Of a DNA stretch of 64,000 nucleotides, positions 7,927 through 20,493 are shown in pieces. Position 1 is the first letter of the stretch; the number at the start of each line of letters is the position of its first letter. The translations under genes were made by a program, and so were the position numbers. The notes beneath the pieces are model-generated. The model had not been told where the DNA came from. It ran no database searches and saw only the letters and a list, made by a program, of their open reading frames with translations. The stretch is from Closterium sp. NIES-65 (lineage: Eukaryota; Streptophyta; Zygnematophyceae; Desmidiales; Closteriaceae). The stretch spans positions 1-64,000 of the forward strand of contig CANXME010000779.1 in NCBI GenBank assembly GCA_948144175.1, given 5' to 3'.

Positions 7927-10900
7927 GCCCTTGTTCTTTTTATTTTGCACACGCTAGGCCCTTGTTCTTGTATTTTGCACATGCTAGGCCCTTGTTCTTG
8001 CTATTTTGCACACGCTATGCCCTTGTTCTTTTTATTTTGCACACGCTAGGCCCTTGTTCTTGCAATTTTGCACACGCTAGGCCCTTGTTCTTTTTATTTT
8101 GCACACGCTATGCCCGTGTTATTTTTATTTTGCACACGCTATGCCCTTGTTCTTGCAATTTTGCACATGCTAGACCCTTGTTCTTTTTATTTTGCACACG
8201 CTAGGCCCTTGTTCTTGCTATTTCGCGAACGCTAGGCCCTTGTTCTTGATTTTTTGCACACGCCAGGCAATTGCTCTTGCTATTTTGCACTCGCTAGGCC
8301 CTTGTTCTTGCAATTTTGCACACGTTAGGCCCTTGTTCTTGCGATTTTGCACACGCTAGGTCCTTGTTCTTTTTATTTTGCACACGCTAGGCCCTGGTTC
8401 TTTTTATTTTGCACACGCTAGGCCCTTGCTCTTGCTATTTCGCACACGCTATGCCCTTGATCTTTTTTTTTTGCACACGCTAGGCCCTTGTTCTTGCAAT
8501 TTTGCACATGCTAGACCCTTGTTCTTTTTATTTTGCACACGCTAGGCCCATGTTCTTGCTATTTCGCGAACGCTAGGCCCTTGTTCTTGATTTTTTGCAC
8601 ACGCTAGGCCCTTGCTCTTGCTGTTTTGCACTCGCTAGGCCCTTGTTTTTGCACTTTTGCACAAGCTAGGCCCTTGTTCTTGCAATTTTGTACACGCTAG
8701 GCCCTTGTTCTTTTTATTTTGCACACGCTAGGCCCTTGTTCTTTTTATTTTGCACCCGCTAGGCCCTTGTTCTTGCTATTTTGCACATGCTATACCCTTG
8801 TTCTTTTTATTTTGTACAAGCAAGGCCCTTTTTCTTGCTATTTCGCGAACGCTAGGCCCTTGTTCTTGATTTTTTGCACGCGCTAGGCCCTTGCTCTTGC
8901 TTTTTTGCACACGCTAGGCCCTTGTTCTTGCTATTTTCCACTCGCTAGGCCCTTGTTCTTGCAATTTTGCACACGTTAGGCCCTTGTTTTTGCAATTTTG
9001 CACACGCTAGGCCCTTGTTCTTTTTATTTTGCACACGCTAGGCATTTGTTCTTGCTATTTTGCACACGCTAGGCCCTTGTTCTTGCAATTTTACACATGC
9101 TGGACCCTTGTTCCTTTTATTTTGCACACACTAGGCCCTTGTTCTTGCTATTTCGCGAATGCTAGGCCCTTGTTCTTGATTTTTTGCATACGCTAGGCCC
9201 TTGTTCTTGCTATTTTGCACTCGCTAAGCCCTTGTTGTTGCAATTTTGCACACGCTAGGCCCTTGTTCTTTTTATTTTGCACACGCTAGGCCCTTGTTCT
9301 TTTTATTTTGCACACGCTAGGCCCTTGTTCTTTTTACTATGCACAAGCTAGGCCCTTGTTCTTGCAATCTTGCATACGCTATGCCCTTGTTCTTTTTTTT
9401 TTGCACACGCTAGGCCCTTGTTCTTGCAATTTTGCACATGCTAGACCCTTGTTCTTTTTATTTTGCACACGCTAGGCCCTTGTTCTTGCTATTTTGCACA
9501 CGCCATGCCCTTGTTCTTTTTATTTTGCACACGCTAGGCCCTTGTTCTTGCTATTTCGCGAACCCTATGCCCTTGTTCTTGATTTTTTTGCACACGCTAG
9601 CCCCTTGCTCTAGCTATTTTGCACTCGCTAGGCCCTTGTTCTTGCAATTTTGCACACGCTAGGCCCTTGTTCTTGCAATTTTGCACACGCTAGGCCGTTG
9701 TTCTTTTTATTTTGCACACGCTAGGCCCTTGTTCTTGTATTTTGCACATGCTAGGCCCTTGTTCTTGCTATTTTGCACACGCTATGCCCTTGTTCTTTTT
9801 ATTTTGCACACGCTAGGCCCTTGTTCTTGCAATTTTGCACACGCTAGGCCCTTGTTCTTTTTATTTTGCACACGCTATGCCCGTGTTATTTTTATTTTGC
9901 ACACGCTATGCCCTTGTTCTTGCAATTTTGCACATGCTAGACCCTTGTTCTTTTTATTTTGCACACGCTAGGCCCTTGTTCTTGCTATTTCGCGAACACA
10001 AGGCCCTTGTTCTTGATTTTTTGCATACGCTAGGCCCTTGGTCTTGCTATTTTGCACTCGCTAGGCCCTTGTTCTTGCAATTTTGCACACGCTAGGCCCT
10101 TGTTCTTTTTATTTTGCACACGATATGCCCGTGTTATTTTTATTTTGCACACGCTATGCCCTTGTTCTTGCAATTTTGCACATGCTAGACCCTTGTTCTT
10201 TTTATTTTGCACACGCTAGGCCCTTGTTCTTGCTATTTCGCGAACACAAGGCCCTTGTTCTTGATTTTTTGCATACGCTAGGAACTTGGTGTTGCTATTT
10301 TGCACTCGCTAGGCCCTTGTTCTTGCAATTTTGCACACGCTAGGCCCTTGTTCTTTTTATTTTGCACACGCTAGTCCCTTATTCTTGTATTTTGCACATG
10401 CTAGGCCCTTGTTCTTGCAATTTTGCACACGCTATGCCCTTGTTCTTTTTATTTTGCACACTCTAGGCCCTTGTTCTTGCAATTTTGCACATGCTAGACC
10501 CTTGTTCTTTTTATTTTGCACATGTTAGGCCCTTGTTCTTGCTATTTCGCGAATGCTAGGCCCTTGTTCTTGAGTTTTTGCACACGCTAGGCCCTTGCTC
10601 TTGCTATTTTGCACTCGCTAGGCCCTTGTTCTTGCAATTTTGCACACGCTAGGCCCTTGTTCTTGCAATTTTGCACACGCTAGGCCCTTGTTCTTGCTAT
10701 TTTGCACACGCTAGGCCCTTGTTCTTTTTATTTTGCACACGCTATGCCCTTGTTCTTGCTATTTTGCACACGCTATGCCCTTGTTCTTTTTATTTTACAC
10801 ACGCTAGGCCCTTGTTCTTGCAATTTTGCACATGCTAGACCCTTGTTTTTTTTATTTTGCACATGCTAGGCCCTTGTTCTTGCTCTTTCGAGAACGCTAG

Positions 10901-13121
10901 GCCCTTGTTCTTGATTTTTTGCACACGCTAGGCCCTTGCTCTTGCTATTTTGCATTCGCTAAGCCCTTGTTCTTGCAATTTTGCACATGCTAGGCCCTTG
11001 TTCTTGCAATTTTGCAAACGCTAGGCCCTTGTTATTTTTATTTTGCACACGCTAGGCCTTTGTTCTGGCTATTTTGCACACGCTGTGCCCTTGTTCTTGC
11101 AATTTTGCACATGCTAGACCCTTGTTTTTTTTATTTTGCACACGCTAGGCCCTTGTTCTTGCAATTTCGAAAACGCTAGGAACTTGTTCTTGATTTTTTG
11201 CACACGCTAGGCCTTTGCTCTTGCTATTTTGCACTCACTAGGCCCTTGTTCTTGCAATTTTGCACACGCTAGGCCCTTGTTCTTGCAATTTTGCACACGC
11301 TAGGCCCTTGTTCTTTTTATTTTGCACACGCTAGGCCCCTGTTCTTTTTATTTTGCACACGCTATGCCCTTGTTCTTTTTATTTTGCACACGCTTCGCCC
11401 TTGTTCTTTTTATTTTGCACATGCTAGGCCCTTGCTCTTGCAATTTTGCACATGCTAGACCCTTGTTGTTTTTATTTTGCACACGCTAGGCCCTTGTTCT
11501 TGCTATTTCGCGAACGCTAGGTCCTTGTTCTTGATTTTTTGCACACGCTAGGCCCTTGCTCTTGCTATTTTGCACTCGCTAGGCCCTTGTTCTTGCGAAT
11601 TTGCACACGTTAGGCCTTTGTTCTTGCAATTTTGCACATGCTAGGTCCTTGTTCTTTTTATTTTGCACACGCTAGGCCCTTGTTCTTTTTATTTTGCACA
11701 CGCTAGGCCCTTGTTCTTGCTATTTTGCACACGCTATGCCCTTGTTCTTTTTATTTTGCACACGCTAGGCCCTTGTTCTTGCAATTTTGCACATGCTAGA
11801 CCCTTGTACTTTTTATTTTGCACACGCTAGGCCCTTGTTCTTGCTATTTCGCGAACGCTAGGCCCTTGTTCTTGATTTCTTGCACATGCTAGGCCCTTGC
11901 TCTTGCTATTTTGCACTCGTTAGGCCCTTGTTCTTGCAATTTTGCACACGTTAGGCCCTTGTTCTTGCATTTTTGCACATGCTAGGCCCTTCTTCTTTTT
12001 ATTTTGCACACGCTAGGCCCTTGTTCTTTTTATTTTGCACAAGCTAGGCCCTTGTTCTTGCTATCTTGCACACGCTATGCCCTTGTTCTTTTTATTTTGC
12101 TCACGCTAGGCCCTTGTTCTTGCAATTTTGCACATGCTAGACCCTTGTTCTTTTTATTTTGCACATGCTAGGCCCTTGCTCTTGCTATTTCATGAACGCT
12201 AGACCCTTGTTCTTGATTTTTTGCACATGCTAGGCCCTTGCTGTTGCTATTTTGCACTCGCTAGGCCCTTGTTCTTGCAATTTTGCACACGCTAGGCCCT
12301 TGTTCTTGCAAGTTTGCACACGCTAGGCCCTTGTTCTTTCTATTTTGCACACGCTAGGCCCTTGTTCTTTTTATTTTGCACACGCCATGCCCTTGTTCTT
12401 TTTATTTTGCACACGCTAGGCCCTTGTTCTTGCAATTTTGCACATGCTAGACCCTTGTTCTTTTTATTTTGCACACGCTAGGCCCTTGTTGTTGCTATTT
12501 CGCGAACGCTAGGCCCTTGTTCTTGATTTTTTGCACATGCTAGGCCCTTGCTCTTGCTATTTTGCACTCGTAAGGCCCTTGTTCTTGCAATTTTGCACAC
12601 GCTAGGCCCTTGTTCTTGCAATTTTGCACACGCTAGGCCCTTGTTCTTTTTATTTTGCACACGCTAGGCCCTTGTTCTTCCTATTTCGCGAACACAAGGC
12701 CCTTGTTCTTGATTTTTTGCATACGCTAGGCCCTTGGTCTTGCTATTTTGCACTCGCTAGGCTCTTGTTCTTGCAATTTTGCACACGCTAGGCCCTTGTT
12801 CTTGCAATTTTGCACACGCTAGGTCCTTGTTCTTTTTATTTTGCACACGCTAGGCCCTTGTTCTTGTATTTTGCACATGCTAGGCCCTTGTTCTTGCTAT
12901 TTTGCACACGCTATGCCCTTGTTCTTTTTATTTTGCACACTCTAGGCCCTTGTTCTTGCAATTTTGCACATGCTAGACCCTTGTTCTTTTTATTTTGCAC
13001 ATGTTAGGCCCTTGTTCTTGCTATTTCGCGAACGCTAGGCCTTTGTTCTTGATTTTTTGCACACACTATTCCCTTGCTCTTGCTATTTTGCACTCGCTAG
13101 GCCCTTGTTCTTGCAATTTTT
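7922..13121 (+). repeat. Satellite A array, T-rich orientation
   Basis: About 168 tandem 31-bp monomers, with no gene in 5.2 kb. Monomers differ mainly in the middle (GCAATTTT, GCTATTTT, TTTTATTTT) and in a few marker types: ACATGCTAGACC, CACTCGCTAGG, GATTTTTTGCAC and ATTTCGCGAACGC. TTCGCGAA starts at 8222, 8563, 8842, 9152, 9555, 9989 and 10237; all spacings are multiples of 31 (8 to 14 monomers). A 248-bp unit around 9835-10083 is duplicated in tandem with few changes. Confidence 0.97.
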
Positions 13122-13136
13122 AACAAGGGCCTAGCG
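13095..13136. other. Strand-switch junction in Satellite A
   Basis: The array changes orientation here. Left of the junction it reads GGCCCTTGTTCTTGC; right of it AACAAGGGCCTAGCG. The junction forms a perfect 15-bp inverted repeat, CGCTAGGCCCTTGTT (13095-13109) and AACAAGGGCCTAGCG (13122-13136), with a 12-nt loop of broken monomer. The flanking monomers are not mirror images further out, so this joins two inverted arrays and is not a long perfect palindrome. Confidence 0.9.
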
Positions 13137-16100
13137 TGTGCAAAATTGCAAGAACAAGGGCCTAGCGTGTGCAAATTAAAAAGAACAAGGGCCTAGCGTG
13201 TGCAAAATCAAAACAACAAGGGTCTAGCATGTGCAAAATAGCAAGAGCAAGGGCCTAGCGTGTGCAAAATAAAAAGAACAAGGGCATAGCGTGTGCAAAA
13301 TAGCAAGAACAAGGGCCTAGCGTGTGCAAAATAAAAAGAACAAGGGCCTAGCGTGTGCAAAATAAAAAGAACAAGGGCCTAGCATGTGCAAAATTGCAAG
13401 AACAAGGGCCTAACGTGTGCAAAATTGCAAGAACAAGGGCCTAGCGAGTGCAAAATAGCAAGAGCAAGGGCCTAGTGTGTGCAAACAATCAAGAACAAGG
13501 GCCTAGCATGTGCGAATTAAAAAGAACAAGGGTCTAGCATGTGCAAAATTGCAAGAACAAGGGCCTAGCGTGTGCAAAATAAAAAGATCAAGGGCATAGC
13601 GTGTGCAAAATAGCAAGAGCAAGGGCCTAGCGTGTGCAAAATAAAAAGAACCAGGGCCTAGCGTGTGCAAAATAAAAAGAACAAGGACCTAGCGTGTGCA
13701 AAATTGCAAGAACAAGGGCCTAACGTGTGCAAAATTGCAAGAACAAGGGCCTAGCGAGTGCAAAATAGCAAGAGCAATTGCCTAGCGTGAGCAAAAAATC
13801 AAGAACAAGGGCCTAGCGTTCGCGAAATAGCAAGAACAAGGCCCTAGCGTGTGCAAAATAAAAAGAACAAGGGTCTAGCATGTGCAAAATTGCAAGAGCA
13901 AGGGCCTAGCATGTGCAAAATAAAAAGAACAAGGGCGTAGCGTGTGCAAAATAAAAAGAACAAGGGCATAGCGTGTGCAAAATAAAAAGAACAAGGGCCT
14001 AGCGTGTGCAAAATAAAAAGAACAAGGGCCTAGCATGTGCAAAATTGCAAGAACAAGGGCCTAGCGTGTGCAAAATTGCAAGAACAAGGGCCTAGCGAGT
14101 GCAAAATAGCTAGAGCAAGGGCCTAGCGTGTGCAAAAAATCAAGAACAAGGGCATAGGGTTCGCGAAATAGCAAGAACAAGGGCCTAGCGTGTGCAAAAT
14201 AAAAAGAACAAGGGCATGGCGTGTGCAAAATAGCAAGAACAAGGGCCTAGCGTGTGCAAAATAAAAAGAACAAGGGCCTAGCGTGTGCAAAATAAAAAGA
14301 ACAAGGGTCTAGCATGTGCAAAATTGCAAGAACAAGGGCCTAGCGTGTGCAAAATAAAAAGAACAAGGGCATAGCGTGTGCAAGATTGCAAGAACAACGG
14401 CCTAGCTTGTGCAAAGTAAAAAGAACAAGGGCCTAGCGTGTGCAAAAAAAAAAGAACAAGGGCCTAGCGTGTGCAAAATAAAAAGAACAAGGGCCTAGCG
14501 TGTGCAAAATTGCAACAACAAGGGCCTAGCGAGTGCAAAATAGCAAGAACAAGGGCCTAGCGTGTGCAAAAAATCAAGAACAAGGGCCTAGCATTCGCAA
14601 AATAGCAAGAACAAGGGCCTAGTGTGTGCAAACTAAAAGGAACAAGGGTCTAACATGTGTAAAATTGTTAGAACAAGGGCCTAGCGTGTGCAAAATAGCA
14701 AGAACAAATGCCTAGCGTGTGCAAAATAAAAAGAACAAGGGCCTAGCGTGTGCAAAATAAAAAGAACAAGGGCCTAGCGTGTGCAAAATTGCAAGAACAA
14801 GGGCATAACGTGTGCAAAATTGCAAGATCAAGGGCCTAGCGAGTGGAAAATAGCAAGAACAAGGGCCTAGCGTGTGCAAAAAAGCATGAGCAAGGGCCTA
14901 GCGCGTGCAAAAAATCAAGAACAAGGGCCTAGCGTTCGCGAAATAGCAAGAACAAGGGCCTAGCATGTACAAAATAAAAAGAACAAGGGCATAGCATGTG
15001 CAAAATAGCAAGAACAAGGGCCTAGCGGGTGCAAAATAAAAAGAACAAGGGCCTAGCGTGTGCAAAATAAAAGGAATAAGGGCCTAGCGTGTACAAAATT
15101 GCAAGAACAAGGGCCTAGCGTGTGCAAAAGTGCAAAAACAAGGGCCTAGCGAGTGCAAAACAGCAAGAGCAAGGGCCTAGCGTGTGCAAAAAATCAAGAA
15201 CAAGGGCCTAGTGTTCGCGAAATAGCAAGAACATGGGCCTAGCGTGTGCAAAATAAAAAGAACAAAGGTCTAGCATGTGCAAAATTGCAAGAACAAGGGC
15301 CTAGCGTGTGCAAAATAAAAAGAACAAGGGCATAGCGTGTGCAAAATAGCAAGAACAAGGGCCTAGCGTGTGCAAAATAAAAAGAACAAGGGCCTAGCGT
15401 GTGCAAAATAGCAAGAACAAGGGCCTAGCGTGTGCAAAATTGCAAGAACAAGGGCCTAGCGTGTGCAAAATTGCAAGAACAAGGGCCTAGCGAGTGCAAA
15501 ATAGCAAGAGCAAGGGCCTAGCGTGTGCAAAAAATCAAGAACAAGGGCCTAGCGTTCGCGAAATAGCAAGAACAAGGGCCTAGCGTGTGCAAAATAAAAA
15601 GAACAAGGGTCTAGCATGTGCAAAATTGCAAGAACAAGGGCCTAGCGTGTGCAAAATAAAAAGAACAATGGCATAGCGTGTGCAAAGTAGCAAGAACAAG
15701 GGCCTAGCATGTGCAAAATATAAGAACAAGGGCCTAGCGTGTGCAAAATAAAAAGAACAAGGGCCTAGCGTGTGCAAAATTGCAAGAACAAGGGCCTAGC
15801 GTATGCAAAATTGTAGGAACAAGGGCCTAGCGAATGCAAAATAGCAAGAGCAAGGGCCTAGCGTGTGCAAAAAAACAAGAACAAGGGCATTGTGTTCGCG
15901 AAATAGCAAGAACAAGGGCCTAGCGTGTGCAAAATAAAAAGAACAAGGGCATAGCGTGTGCAAAATAGCAAGAACAAGGGCCTAGCGTGTGCAAAATAAA
16001 AAGAACAAGGGCCTAGCGTGTGCAAAATAGCAAGAACAAGGGCCTAGCGTGTGCAAAATTGCAAGAACAAGGGCCTAGCGTGTGCAAAATTGCAAGAACA

Positions 16101-16649
16101 AGGGCCTAGCGAGTGCAAAATAGCAAGAGCAAGGGCCTAGCGTGTGAAAAAAAAGGAAAACAAGGGCCTAGCGTTCGCGAAATAGCAAGAACAGGGGCCT
16201 TGCGTATGCAAAATAAAAAGAACAAGGGTCTAGCATGTGCAAAATTGCAAGAACAAGGGCCTAGCGTGTGCAAAATAAAAAGAACAAGGGCATAGCGTGT
16301 GCAAAATAAAAAGAACAAGGGCCTAGCTTGTTCAAAATAAAAATAACAAGGGCCTAGCGTGTGCAAAATTGCAAGAACAAGGGCCTAGCGTGTGCAAAAT
16401 TGCAAGAACAAGGGCCTAGCGAGTGCAAAATAGCAACAGCAAGGGCCTAGCGTGTGCAAAAAATCAAGAACAAAGGCCTAGCGTTCGCGAAATAGCAAGA
16501 GCAAGAGCCTAGCGTGTGCAAAATAAAAAGAACAAGGGTCTAGCATTTGCAAAATTGCAAGAACAAGGGCCTAGCGTGTGCAAAATAAAAAGAACAAGGG
16601 CATAGCGTGTGCAAGATAGCAAGAACAAGGGCCTAGCTTGTGCAAAATA

Positions 16650-18582
16650 AAAAGAACAAGGGCCTAGCGTGTGCAAAATTGCAAGAACAAGGGCCTAGCG
16701 TGTGCAAAATTGCAAGAACAAGGGCCTAGCGAGTGCAAAATAGCTAGAGCAAGGGCCTAGCGTGTGCAAAAAATCAAGAACAAGGGCATAGGGTTCGCGA
16801 AATAAAAAGAACAAGGGCCTAGCGCGTGCAAAAAAAAAAAGAACAAGGGCCTAGCGTGTGCAAAATTGCAAGAACAAGGGCCTAACGTGTGCAAAATTGC
16901 AAGAACAAGGGCCTAGCGAGTGGAAAATAGTAAGAACAAGGGCCTAGCGTGTGCAAAAAAGCAAGAGCAAGGGCCTAGCGCGTGCAAAAAATCAAGAACA
17001 AGGGCCTAGCGTTCGCGAAATAGCAAGAACAAGGGCCTAGCGTGTACAAATTAAAAAGAACAAGGGCATAGCATGTGCAAAATAGCAAGAACAAGGGCCT
17101 AGCAGGTGCAAAATAAAAAGAACAAGGGCCTAGCGTGTGCAAAATAAAAAGAACAAGGGCCTAGCGTGTACAAAATTGCAAGAACAAGGGCCTAGCGTGT
17201 GCAAAAGTGCAAAAACAAGGGCCTAGCGAGTGCAAAACAGCAAGAGCAAGGGCCTAGCGTGTGCAAAAAATCAAGAAGAAGGGCCTAGCGTTCGCGAAAT
17301 AGCAAGAACATGGGCCTAGCGTGTGCAAAATAGCAAGAACAAGGGCCTAGCGTGTGCAAAATTGCAAGAACAAGGGCCTAGCGTGTGCAAAATTGCAAGA
17401 TCAAGGGCCTAGCGAGTGCAAAATAGCAAGAGCAAGGGCCTAGCGTGTGCAAAAAATCAAGAACAAGGGCCTAGCGTTCGCGAAATAGCAAGAACAAGAG
17501 CCTAGCGTGTGCAAAATAAAAAGAACAAGGGTCTAGCATGTGCAAAATTGCAAGAACAAGGGCCTAGCGTGTGCAAAATAAAAAGAACAAGGGCATCGCG
17601 TGTGCAAAATAAAAAGAACAAGGGCCTAGCGTGTGCAAAATAAAAAGAACAAGGGCCTAGCGTGTGCAAAATTGCAAGAACAAGGGCCTAGCGTGTGCAA
17701 AATTGCAAGAACAAGGGCCTAGCGAGTGCAAAATAGCTAGAGCAAGGGCCTAGCGTGTGCAAAAAATCAAGAACAAGGGCATAGGGTTCGCGAAATAAAA
17801 AGAACAAGGGCCTAGCGTGTGCAAAATAAAAAGAACAAGGGCCTAGCGTGTGCAAAATTGCAAGAACAAGGGCCTAACGTGTGCAAAATTGCAAGAACAA
17901 GGGCCTAGCGAGTGGAAAATAGCAAGAACAAGGGCCTAGCGTGTGCAAAAAAGCAAGAGCAAGGGCCTAGCGCGTGCAAAAAATCAAGAACAAGGGCCTA
18001 GCGTTCGCGAAATAGCAAGAACAAGGGCCTAGCGTGTACAAATTAAAAAGAACAAGGGCATAGCATGTGCAAAATAGCAAGAACAAGGGCCTAGCGGGTG
18101 CAAAATAAAAAGAACAAGGGCCTAGTGTGTGCAAAATAAAAAGAACAAGGGCCTAGCGTGTACAAAATTGCAAGAACAAGGGCCTAGCGTGTGCAAAAGT
18201 GCAAAAACAAGGGCCTAGCGAGTGCAAAACAGCAAGAGCAAGGGCCTAGCGTGTGCAAAAAATCAAGAAGAAGGGCCTAGCGTTCGCGAAATAGCAAGAA
18301 CATGGGCCTAGCGTGTGCAAAATAGCAAGAACAAGGGCCTAGCGTGTGCAAAATTGCAAGAACAAGGGCCTAGCGTGTGCAAAATTGCAAGATCAAGGGC
18401 CTAGCGAGTGCAAAATAGCAAGAGCAAGGGCCTAGCGTGTGCAAAAAATCAAGAACAAGGGCCTAGCGTTCGCGAAATAGCAAGAACAAGGGCCTAGCGT
18501 GTGCAAAATAAAAAGAACAAGGGTCTAGCATGTGCAAAATTGCAAGAACAAGGGCCTAGCGTGTGCACAATAAAAAGAACAA
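16650..18582. repeat. 992-bp tandem duplication (32 monomers) in Satellite A
   Basis: About 16650-17590 matches 17643-18582. Rare variants recur at an offset of 992 bp (32 x 31): CGTGTACAAATTAAAAAG at 17041 and 18033, TCAAGAAGAAGGG at 17271 and 18263, GATCAAGGG at 17399 and 18391. TAGCTAGAG at 16741 and 17734 is offset by 993 because of a one-base length change in an A-run near 16830. Confidence 0.88.
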
Positions 18583-19213
18583 GGGCATAGCGTGTGCAAA
18601 ATAGCAAGAACAAGGGCCTAGCATGTGCAAAATTGCAAGAAGAAGGGCCTAGCGTGTGCAAACTTGCAAGAACAAGGGCCTAGCGAGTGCAAAATAGCAA
18701 GAGCAAGGGCCTAGCGTGTGCAAAAAATCAAGAACAAGGGCCTAGCGTTCGCGAAATAGCAAGAACAAGGGCCTAGCGTGTGCAAAATAAAAAGAACAAG
18801 GGTCTAGCATGTGCAAAATTGCAAGAACAAGGGCCTAGCGTGTGCAAAATAAAAAGAACAAGGGCATCGCGTGTGCAAAATAAAAAGAACAAGGGCCTAG
18901 CGTGTGCAAAATAAAAAGAACAAGGGCCTAGCGTGTGCAAAATTGCAAGAACAAGGGCCTAGCGTGTGCAAAATTGCAAGAACAAGGGCCTAGCGTTCGC
19001 GAAATAGCAAGAACAAGGGCCTAGCGTGTACAAATTAAAAAGAACAAGGGCCTAGCGAGTGCAAAATAGCAAGAGCAAGGGCCTAGCGTGTGCAAAAAAA
19101 ACAAGAACAAGGGCATTGCGTTTGCGAAATAGCAAGAACAAGGGCCTAGCGTGTGCAAAATAAAAAGAACAAAGGCATAGCGTGTGCAGAATAGCAAGAA
19201 CAAGGGCCTAGCG

Positions 19214-20493
19214 TGTGCAAAATAAAAAGAACAAGGGCCTAGCGTGTGCAAAATAGCAAGAACAAGGGCCTAGCGTGTGCAAAATAGCAAGAACAAGGGC
19301 CTAGCGTGTGCAAAATTGCAAGAACAAGGGCCTAGCGTGTGCAAAATTGCAAGAACAAGGGCCTAGCGTTCGCGAAATAGCAAGAACAAGGGCCTAGCGT
19401 GTGCAGAATAAAAAGAACAAGGGTCTAGCATGTGCAAAATTGCAAGAACAAGGGCCTAGCGTGTGCAAAATAAAAAGAACAAGGGCATCGCGTGTGCAAA
19501 ATAAAAAGAACAAGGGCCTAGCGTGTGCAAAATAAAAAGAACAAGGGCCTAGCGTGTGCAAAATTGCAAGAACAAGGGCTTAGCGTGTGCAAAATTGCAA
19601 GAACAAGGGCCTATCGAGTGCAAAATAGCAACAGCAAGGGCCTAGCGTGTGCAAAAAATCAAGAACAAGGGCCTAGCGTTCGCGATATAGCAAGAGCAAG
19701 AGCCTAGCGTGTGCAAAATAAAAAGAACAAGGGTCTAGCATGTGCAAAATTGCAAGAACAAGGGCCTAGCGTGTGCAAAATAAAAAGAACAAGGGCATAG
19801 CGTGTGCAAGATAGCAAGAACAAGGGCCTAGCTTGTGCAAAATAAAAAGAACAAGGGCCTAGCGTGTGCAAAATAGCAAGAACAAGGGCCTAGCGTGTGC
19901 AAAATAGCAAGAACAAGGGCCTAGCGTGTGCAAAATTGCAAGAACAAGGGCCTAGCGTGTGCAAAATTGCAAGAACAAGGGCCTAGCGTTCGCGAAATAG
20001 CAAGAACAAGGGCCTAGCGTGTGCAGAATAAAAAGAACAAGGGTCTAGCATGTGCAAAATTGCAAGAACAAGGGCCTAGCGTGTGCAAAATAAAAAGAAC
20101 AAGGGCATCGCGTGTGCAAAATAAAAAGAACAAGGGCCTAGCGTGTGCAAAATAAAAAGAACAAGGGCCTAGCGTGTGCAAAATTGCAAGAACAAGGGCT
20201 TAGCGTGTGCAAAATTGCAAGAACAAGGGCCTATCGAGTGCAAAATAGCAACAGCAAGGGCCTAGCGTGTGCAAAAAATCAAGAACAAGGGCCTAGCGTT
20301 CGCGATATAGCAAGAGCAAGAGCCTAGCGTGTGCAAAATAAAAAGAACAAGGGTCTAGCATGTGCAAAATTGCAAGAACAAGGGCCTAGCGTGTGCAAAA
20401 TAAAAAGAACAAGGGCATAGCGTGTGCAAGATAGCAAGAACAAGGGCCTAGCTTGTGCAAAATAAAAAGAACAAGGGCCTAGCGTGTGCAAAA
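19214..20493. repeat. 620-bp tandem duplication (20 monomers) in Satellite A, apparently identical copies
   Basis: 19214-19873 and 19834-20493 read the same base for base wherever I compared them, at an offset of 620 bp (20 x 31). Shared rare variants include GTGCAGAATAAAAAG, GGGCTTAGCG, CCTATCGAGTG and TTCGCGATATAGC. Absence of differences over about 660 bp marks it as the youngest rearrangement I see in the array, or a repeat-induced assembly duplication. Confidence 0.88.

Noticed and set aside
7922..13121. CRISPR array (31-bp repeat units)
   Set aside because: Units are contiguous with no spacers, extend for tens of kilobases, and lie in eukaryotic sequence without cas genes.
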